Positions 15,020 through 19,109 of a stretch of DNA of 19,109 nucleotides are shown here, in pieces (position 1 is the stretch's first letter; the number at the start of each line of letters is the position of its first letter). Source of the stretch: Planococcaceae bacterium UBA3378 (GTDB lineage Bacteria; Bacillota; Bacilli; Bacillales_A; Planococcaceae); assembly GCA_002359075.1 (NCBI GenBank), contig DEQA01000143.1, positions 1 through 19,109 on the forward strand, written 5' to 3'. Under the pieces are notes generated by a model. That model was not told the DNA's origin. It made no database searches and was given only the letters and a program-made list of their open reading frames with translations. The translations under genes and the position numbers were made by a program.

Positions 15020-15437
15020 GTCCATTTGGCGATATCAGGCTAAATAGCGATTAAAAAATAGGCAGAAGAAAAAAGAAATGGCTGTTTTTTTTATGCCAAA
15101 AGCAAGCAGTCATCAGGTTTTTGGGATGCTGGAAGTTATTGTATAGTGGATTTGTTTTGTTATATTATCGACCAAATGAACGAGGATTAAAGGCTTAGAA
15201 TCTCCCATATATCGATCAAAACCGTTACTTTTCCATTAATTTTAGGACGATTAAGCATTGATTTTTTGGTGTAAACCATTCTGTTTTTATCCATATTTGA
15301 AGCAAAATGGGCAAAAAACAGCAGAAAACAGAGTCCATTTTCTTCATTTTTGAGGCAATCAGTATAAAAAAATGAGCATTTGCCGCAAATAAAGGCAAAA
15401 GGTTTTCCTTTTTGCAACATAAAAAAGGTTTGCATGA

Positions 15438-15617
15438 ATGACATGTGACAATGGATGCCCACAAATGAACCAGTTGCTGATCGTTACGATTGATGCATCC
15501 AAACAGTCCGTATTTTTCAGTCTATTTCATACAGTGAAAGAAAGTTACGTGTATGATGGCATTGATCCGCACAAGATGCTTCCTTTAACAAGAAAAAATG
15601 ACCTTAAAGTAATATAA
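15438..15617 (+). CDS. Possible 59-residue hypothetical protein
   Basis: A frame open from ATG 15438 to TAA 15615-15617, with a second in-frame ATG at 15465. It begins MTCDNGCPQMNQLLIVTIDA and ends TRKNDLKVI. Only a weak AAAAGG sequence precedes it. I do not recognise it. It contains a plausible mix of hydrophobic and charged residues but could be a chance frame in a gap, or the relic of a longer gene. Confidence 0.2.
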   Translation: MTCDNGCPQMNQLLIVTIDASKQSVFFSLFHTVKESYVYDGIDPHKMLPLTRKNDLKVI

Positions 15618-15842
15618 TGAAGCTTGTTATTTCATTTTATATGGTGAATTATGTATACGAAAATGCTTATTTAGAGTATATAAATTGCATGTAGGACACC
15701 GGAAAGGAAGTAGATATCGACAGATGGATAGCAGCAAAACATATCCCATGTAGAGTCTGCCTGCTTCTGTAAACACAGTATTGGAACTTACGGGTGCTTG
15801 TTGGAGGGCGGGACATTTTTGTTTTAGAAAAAAGAATTGTTA

Positions 15843-15871
15843 TTCGTCATTTGCGAGATATTTGCTATAAT
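15843..15871 (+). promoter_or_regulatory. Promoter of nrdR
   Basis: TTCGTC (15843-15848), 17 bases, TATAAT (15866-15871), with TGC directly before the -10 (extended -10). The expected transcription start is near 15878, giving a leader of about 30 bases. It probably drives nrdR-dnaB-dnaI. Confidence 0.7.
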
Positions 15872-15907
15872 AGGTTTACAAATTGAAAAGAATCAGGGGA
15901 AATGTGT

Positions 15908-16375
15908 ATGAGATGTCCATCTTGTCAGTACAACGGAACACGCGTTGTCGATTCAAGACCGGTAGATGATAATAAGGAAATTAGGCGGCGCCGTGAATGT
16001 GAGTCCTGTGGTTTTCGTTTTACAACATTTGAGAAGATAGAAGAAACACCCCTAGTTGTTGTGAAGAAGGAAGGATCGCGTGAGGAATTCAGCCGGGAAA
16101 AGGTACTGCGCGGCCTTATTCGGGCATGCGAGAAACGTCCGGTGGCACTTAGCGTTCTAGAAGACCTGGTTATGGGTATTGAAAAAGATCTGCGCCGTAT
16201 CGGTAATTCAGAAGTTCGCTCTGAAGATGTAGGGGAAATGGTAATGGACCGTTTGGCAAAGATTGACGAGGTTGCCTATGTCCGCTTTGCCTCTGTATAC
16301 CGGCAATTTAAGGATATCAATGTTTTTATTGACGAATTGAAAGACCTGCTTCAAAAGCAGACAGGCGATAAATAA
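15908..16375 (+). CDS. nrdR: Transcriptional repressor NrdR
   Basis: 155 residues from ATG 15908; AGGGGA (15895-15900) is seven bases upstream. The in-frame ATG 15902 is only one base from that site, and NrdR proteins start MRCPxC, as here. The N-terminal zinc ribbon has Cys3, Cys6, Cys31 and Cys34, with the basic stretch IRRRREC. The ATP-cone domain (about 46-137) contains VVVKKEGSREEFSREKVLRGL and VAYVRFASVYRQFKD. NrdR senses ATP/dATP and represses ribonucleotide reductase genes through NrdR boxes; I saw no such box pair in this window. It starts an apparent nrdR-dnaB-dnaI unit, the same order as in B. subtilis, which links dNTP control to helicase loading. Confidence 0.96.
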   Translation: MRCPSCQYNGTRVVDSRPVDDNKEIRRRRECESCGFRFTTFEKIEETPLVVVKKEGSREEFSREKVLRGLIRACEKRPVALSVLEDLVMGIEKDLRRIGNSEVRSEDVGEMVMDRLAKIDEVAYVRFASVYRQFKDINVFIDELKDLLQKQTGDK

Positions 16376-16395
16376 TAGGATGAGGAGTGATTGAA

Positions 16396-17766
16396 GTGGT
16401 TCAAATGTATAAGGAATTGCTTGCAACGGATCATTTTGAAATAGCGCTCCCTCAAGCTTTATCAAGTAATGAACGGCAATTATTAACGTTGTTTTATCAA
16501 CCGTTGACAGGTCCGCAGCCGGTTAGTCTTTATTTAACGCTTTGGACTGAAGGGGAAGATTATACGTCCGGAAAAATGACGCACTATTATTTAATGAATG
16601 TGTTAGGGATGTCGGTACGTGAGGTTTTCGAAGCCCGGATTGCTCTTGAAGCAATAGGATTGCTACGGACATGGCGTAAGGATGGGGAAGACAGCCGTAC
16701 CTTTATTTATGAGGTAATGAGACCGCTGGAAGCAAGAGAATTTTTTGCAGATCCCCTGCTATCCATGTTTTTGTTTAGCAAAATAGGAGAGCAGGCATAC
16801 CGTAAGCTTCGCAACCGGTTCTGCAAACAGGTTGATAAACAGGACTATGAAGAGGTGACCCGTACATTCACCGATGTATATAAGCCTGTTCATATGCATG
16901 TACCGCAGGATATGCTGGAAGATCAGGAGATAGAAAGAGGCTATCCATTTTATTATGGGCAATTTGATTTTGACTTACTGAGAGCAGGTCTTTCCGAACA
17001 GCTTGTTCCTTCATCTGCTTTGACAGCTGAGTCACGTTTGATGATCGCAAAGCTTGCGTTTTTATATAAACTTTCTCCACTTGAGATGCAGAAAGTTGTC
17101 ATTATGGCATTAGATGATTCGATGAAGCTGCCGGTTGAACGATTAAAAAAGGCGGCGGCCGACTATTATAAAATAACGATATCAAAAGAGGCCCCTAAGC
17201 TTGCGAAAACCTTTGAAAAGCCTGCTGCTTCACCGCAGGTATCAAAGCGGACAAAAGAGCAGGAGCTGCTGGACTACCTGGAGACGACACCGCCTATTCA
17301 AGTGCTGCGGGATATTAATAAAGGTAAAGAGCCGTTGTCTTCTTCTATTAAATTAGCCGAGGACCTTATGATAAAGCATGAGATGCCGGTTGGTGTTGTA
17401 AACGTTCTGCTGGAATATGTCATGCTGACGACAGATATGCGTCTTCCTAAAAACTATGTGGAGAAAATTGCTGACCATTGGATTCGTAAAAACTTAAAAA
17501 CAGCGAAAGAGGCAATGGAACTAGCACGCCAGGAACGGGACAAGTATGCAAAATGGAAGACGGAGAATGAAACAAAAACAAAAACGAATACCCCGCAAAA
17601 ACAGAGCTATAAAAAGTCTGGAGGGCGGGAAGAAAAAGTGCCGGATTGGTTTTATAAACGGGATGCCGAGCCTTCTGCTGCACCGTCTAATGGAACGATG
17701 ATGGACTTTGAGGCGGAGCGGCAAAAAATATTGCAAAAACTAGGACAAGATGGGCAGGTGAATTAA
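16396..17766 (+). CDS. dnaB: Replication initiation and membrane attachment protein DnaB
   Basis: 456 residues from GTG 16396, eight bases after GAGGAG (16382-16387). GTG 16387 is part of that ribosome site and is unlikely. This is the Firmicute DnaB that acts with DnaD and DnaI to load the replicative helicase, not a helicase itself. The N-terminal winged-helix part includes LSSNERQLLTLFYQPLTGPQPVSLYLTLW. The C-terminal DnaB/DnaD domain (about 285-375) ends with the motif YxxxIxxxW: Tyr354, Ile358 and Trp362 of YVEKIADHW. A flexible Lys/Thr-rich linker and VPDWFYKRD follow. It begins 20 bases after nrdR, and its end carries the ribosome site for dnaI. Confidence 0.93.
   Translation: MVQMYKELLATDHFEIALPQALSSNERQLLTLFYQPLTGPQPVSLYLTLWTEGEDYTSGKMTHYYLMNVLGMSVREVFEARIALEAIGLLRTWRKDGEDSRTFIYEVMRPLEAREFFADPLLSMFLFSKIGEQAYRKLRNRFCKQVDKQDYEEVTRTFTDVYKPVHMHVPQDMLEDQEIERGYPFYYGQFDFDLLRAGLSEQLVPSSALTAESRLMIAKLAFLYKLSPLEMQKVVIMALDDSMKLPVERLKKAAADYYKITISKEAPKLAKTFEKPAASPQVSKRTKEQELLDYLETTPPIQVLRDINKGKEPLSSSIKLAEDLMIKHEMPVGVVNVLLEYVMLTTDMRLPKNYVEKIADHWIRKNLKTAKEAMELARQERDKYAKWKTENETKTKTNTPQKQSYKKSGGREEKVPDWFYKRDAEPSAAPSNGTMMDFEAERQKILQKLGQDGQVN
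17756..17761 (+). promoter_or_regulatory. Ribosome binding site of dnaI inside dnaB
   Basis: AGGTGA lies in the last codons of dnaB. It is six bases before ATC 17768 and directly abuts ATT 17762. No ATG, GTG or TTG stands at a workable distance in the dnaI frame, so this site supports initiation at ATC. Confidence 0.65.
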
Positions 17767-17767
17767 C

Positions 17768-18706
17768 ATCGAACCGATTAATCGATCTTTAAGTAGAATC
17801 AAAATCCCGTCTTTTCAAGAACGGTATGAAGAGACGAAAAGACAAATTTTAGAAAATGCGCAAATACAAAAATTTCTAGCAGAAAATGCTGAACTAATCA
17901 CGAAGGAAATGGTTGAGCGGAGTCTGCCGAAATTAGACGAATTTATTTCACAGTCAACTACTTGCTGTCAGGCTGAATCGACTGCATGCTGCAAAAATTA
18001 TTTGGCAGGGTTTATACCGAAATTATATATTTTGCGAGATAATATTGAAATCAAATACGAGCCCTGTGAGCAGAAGCTGTTAGAAGACGAACACCGGGAG
18101 ACAGCAAAAATGATCTCCAGTATGCATATGCCAAAGGATGTATTGAAGGCTACATTGAAGGACCTGATGATTGATGATAAATCGCGGGTAATGATTGCGC
18201 ATAAAGCGGCCGATTTTATCGCTCAATATAAGCAGACCGGCGAGCTTCCGGCAAAGGGCTTTTATCTTTACGGAAAGTTTGGGGTCGGGAAATCATTCGT
18301 TCTTGGCGCTATTGCCAATGAGCTGGCTGCATTGAAGGTGAAGTCTGTTGTTGTTTTTGTTCCGGAATTTTTACGTGAGATGAAAAATTCGATACAAGAT
18401 CAGTCGTTAAGTGAAAAAATTGACTATGTAAAAAAAGCACCTGTACTGATGCTTGATGATATTGGCGCAGAGACACTGACTGCCTGGACGCGTGATGAAA
18501 TCCTCGGCACGATTCTCCATTACCGAATGAGTGAGCAGTTACCGACATTTATCACATCGAACTTTGACTATGCAGGTCTTGAACATCATTTAGCCCAATC
18601 ACAGCGGGGGGATGTAGAGGTTGTCAAGGCTGCAAGGATTATGGAACGGATCAAGGCAGTGACAACGCCAATTCCAATGGAAGGCATCAACCGCCGGAAT
18701 TCGTAA
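17768..18706 (+). CDS. dnaI: Primosomal protein DnaI (helicase loader), apparent AUC start
   Basis: 312 residues if begun at ATC 17768. An in-frame stop (TGA 17759-17761) lies just upstream and the first canonical start in frame is ATG 17909 (residue 48). The part before that, EPINRSLSRIKIPSFQERY, aligns with the B. subtilis DnaI start MEPIGRSL as I recall it, and the total length fits (about 311), so the gene most likely begins at ATC. The N-terminal helicase-binding domain has Cys66, 67, 74, 75 and 100. The AAA+ domain shows Walker A GKFGVGKS (169-176), Walker B VLMLDDIGAE (Asp230/231), sensor TSNF and the arginine-bearing QRGDVEVVKAARIMERI. It loads the replicative helicase with DnaB. It begins one base after the dnaB stop. 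Confidence 0.9.
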   Translation: MEPINRSLSRIKIPSFQERYEETKRQILENAQIQKFLAENAELITKEMVERSLPKLDEFISQSTTCCQAESTACCKNYLAGFIPKLYILRDNIEIKYEPCEQKLLEDEHRETAKMISSMHMPKDVLKATLKDLMIDDKSRVMIAHKAADFIAQYKQTGELPAKGFYLYGKFGVGKSFVLGAIANELAALKVKSVVVFVPEFLREMKNSIQDQSLSEKIDYVKKAPVLMLDDIGAETLTAWTRDEILGTILHYRMSEQLPTFITSNFDYAGLEHHLAQSQRGDVEVVKAARIMERIKAVTTPIPMEGINRRNS

Positions 18707-18717
18707 CATTTTATCAG

Positions 18718-18746
18718 TTGCTTTTTTCTGCCGGCAGGCGTATACT
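18718..18746 (+). promoter_or_regulatory. Promoter of the T-box leader
   Basis: TTGCTT (18718-18723), 17 bases, TATACT (18741-18746). The palindrome CTGCCGGCAG (18728-18737) falls in the spacer. Transcription would start near 18753, just before the T-box stem I sequences. Confidence 0.65.
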
Positions 18747-18752
18747 TTCCTA

Positions 18753-19000
18753 AGTAATGTCACATAAAAAAGCGTTGAAAAGGATACGGAATTAGTGAAC
18801 CGACTTGTAGAGAGGGAGGCCTTGGCTGGAAGCTTCCTAGCACGACACTTATTCTACTACCTTGGAGCAGTGGCGGGGCCAATCCGCCAACGTTCATCAG
18901 TACGTTAACTGACCTAGAGCTTCGTTCGAGTTTACTCGGAAGGAAGAAGGGTGGAACCACGAGCATACGCGTCGTCCCTTTCCAGGGATGGCGCTTTTTT
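18753..19000 (+). promoter_or_regulatory. T-box riboswitch, threonine type (thrS leader)
   Basis: The T-box sequence AGGGTGGAACCACG (18948-18961) is nearly the family consensus. Stem I features are visible upstream: an AG-bulge-like AGAGAGGGAGG (near 18811) and a GGAAGCTTCC distal part. ACC (18859-18861) is the best specifier, a threonine codon. The bulge bases UGGA would pair with the ACCA-type tRNA end if its discriminator is U. The competing terminator is at 18969-19000. Uncharged tRNA-Thr should stabilise the antiterminator and let a downstream gene be read. dnaB-dnaI-thrS synteny makes threonyl-tRNA synthetase the expected gene beyond the window. The specifier is inferred, not proven. 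Confidence 0.88.
18969..19000 (+). terminator. T-box leader terminator
   Basis: GCGTCGTCCCT (18969-18979) pairs with AGGGATGGCGC (18984-18994), eleven pairs with two G-U, a TTCC loop and six T. It follows the T-box sequence directly and is the alternative to the antiterminator. Confidence 0.9.
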
Positions 19001-19009
19001 GTTTGGATT

Positions 19010-19051
19010 CGCGGGTAATTGGCCTAAAACCGCGGGTATTTCCTGAAAAAT
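19010..19051 (+). repeat. Two degenerate 21-base tandem units
   Basis: Units at 19010-19030 and 19031-19051 both begin CGCGGGTA and end CCT followed by an A-rich tail. A third CGG follows at 19052. They are inserted between the T-box terminator and the repeat element. Confidence 0.55.
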
Positions 19052-19052
19052 C

Positions 19053-19109
19053 GGATCTTCACTATAAGTTGGGGATGACAAGCTGCTATGATCACAAGTT
19101 GATTGGAGT
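19053..19109. repeat. Intergenic repeat element, copy 2, cut by window end
   Basis: Bases 19073-19109 match the reverse complement of 5071-5107 at 34 of 37 positions, and 19053-19070 matches the reverse complement of 5113-5130 at about 15 of 18. The two blocks are two bases apart here and five apart in copy 1. The element begins with GTTGATTGGAGT at the very end of the window, so most of this copy lies outside. Confidence 0.8.

Larger units (their letters stand above)
14813..15907. other. Gene-poor 1.1 kb gap between gapB and nrdR
   Basis: In B. subtilis speD lies here; I find no SpeD-like sequence in any frame I read. The stretch holds an inverted repeat (14966-14975 with 15010-15019), a 59-codon frame (15438-15617), two overlapping reverse frames over 15187-15464 without ribosome sites, and the nrdR promoter. 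Short frames such as 14847-14990 lack ribosome sites. It could be decayed DNA, an old insertion, or the site of an untranslated RNA. No intact mobile element is seen. Confidence 0.6.
18707..19109 (+). other. Region downstream of dnaI to window end
   Basis: 403 bases with no gene. It contains a promoter (18718-18746), a T-box leader (about 18753-19000), two degenerate 21-base units (19010-19051) and the start of a repeat element (19053-19109). In B. subtilis ytxB/ytxC lie between dnaI and thrS; they are not here. Confidence 0.75.

Noticed and set aside
15187..15464. Two overlapping reverse-strand frames of 91 and 79 codons with several Cys residues
   Set aside because: No ribosome site, mutually overlapping in different frames, and composition dominated by Phe/Lys runs from A/T-rich DNA; kept only as part of the gap finding.
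1..19109. CRISPR arrays, tRNA/rRNA genes, prophage or transposase genes
   Set aside because: No regularly spaced repeats, no cloverleaf or rRNA sequences, and no transposase or phage-like frames were found on reading both strands.

Overview
This window looks like chromosomal core DNA of a low-to-moderate GC Firmicute of the Bacillales, most likely Planococcaceae (Lysinibacillus/Solibacillus-like). This rests on gene order and protein character: icd, mdh, phoP, phoR, polA, mutM, coaE, gapB, nrdR, dnaB, dnaI and a thrS-type T-box follow the Bacillus subtilis citZ-thrS region. All genes I accept are on the + strand. AGGAGG-type ribosome sites, sigma-A-like promoters and U-tailed terminators occur throughout. 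The species assignment is inference.

Layout. 1-366 is the 3' end of icd, closed by a strong terminator. mdh (792-1730) is a separate unit. A MaoC/hot-dog protein gene (about 1920-2354, start uncertain because of an A9 run) precedes the phosphate-type two-component pair phoP-phoR (2400-4651). Next comes a stretch absent from the B. subtilis order as I remember it: an intergenic inverted-repeat element (about 4953-5130), hflK-hflC (5209-7186), an uncharacterised ATP-grasp protein (7365-8480) and a small four-helix membrane protein (8660-9097). The syntenic order resumes with polA-mutM-coaE (9191-13310), gapB (13742-14761), a gene-poor 1.1 kb gap where B. subtilis has speD, and nrdR-dnaB-dnaI (15908-18706). 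The window ends in a threonine-type T-box leader and the beginning of a second, inverted copy of the repeat element.

How the genes fit together. icd and mdh are TCA-cycle enzymes; gapB is the gluconeogenic, NADP-type GAPDH and carries a sequence matching the CcpN operator. PhoPR is a phosphate-responsive regulator. HflKC is a membrane SPFH complex that modulates FtsH. PolA and MutM repair DNA, CoaE finishes CoA synthesis, NrdR controls dNTP supply, and DnaB/DnaI load the replicative helicase.

Most notable points: dnaI has no canonical start codon for its conserved N-terminus and appears to begin at AUC; its N-terminal zinc-site residues are rearranged; a repeat element occurs in opposite orientation near both ends of the window; the polA promoter lies inside a perfect 9-bp inverted repeat; and an orphan ATP-grasp enzyme has an unusual metal-site residue. 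I saw no CRISPR array, tRNA, rRNA, prophage or intact insertion sequence.
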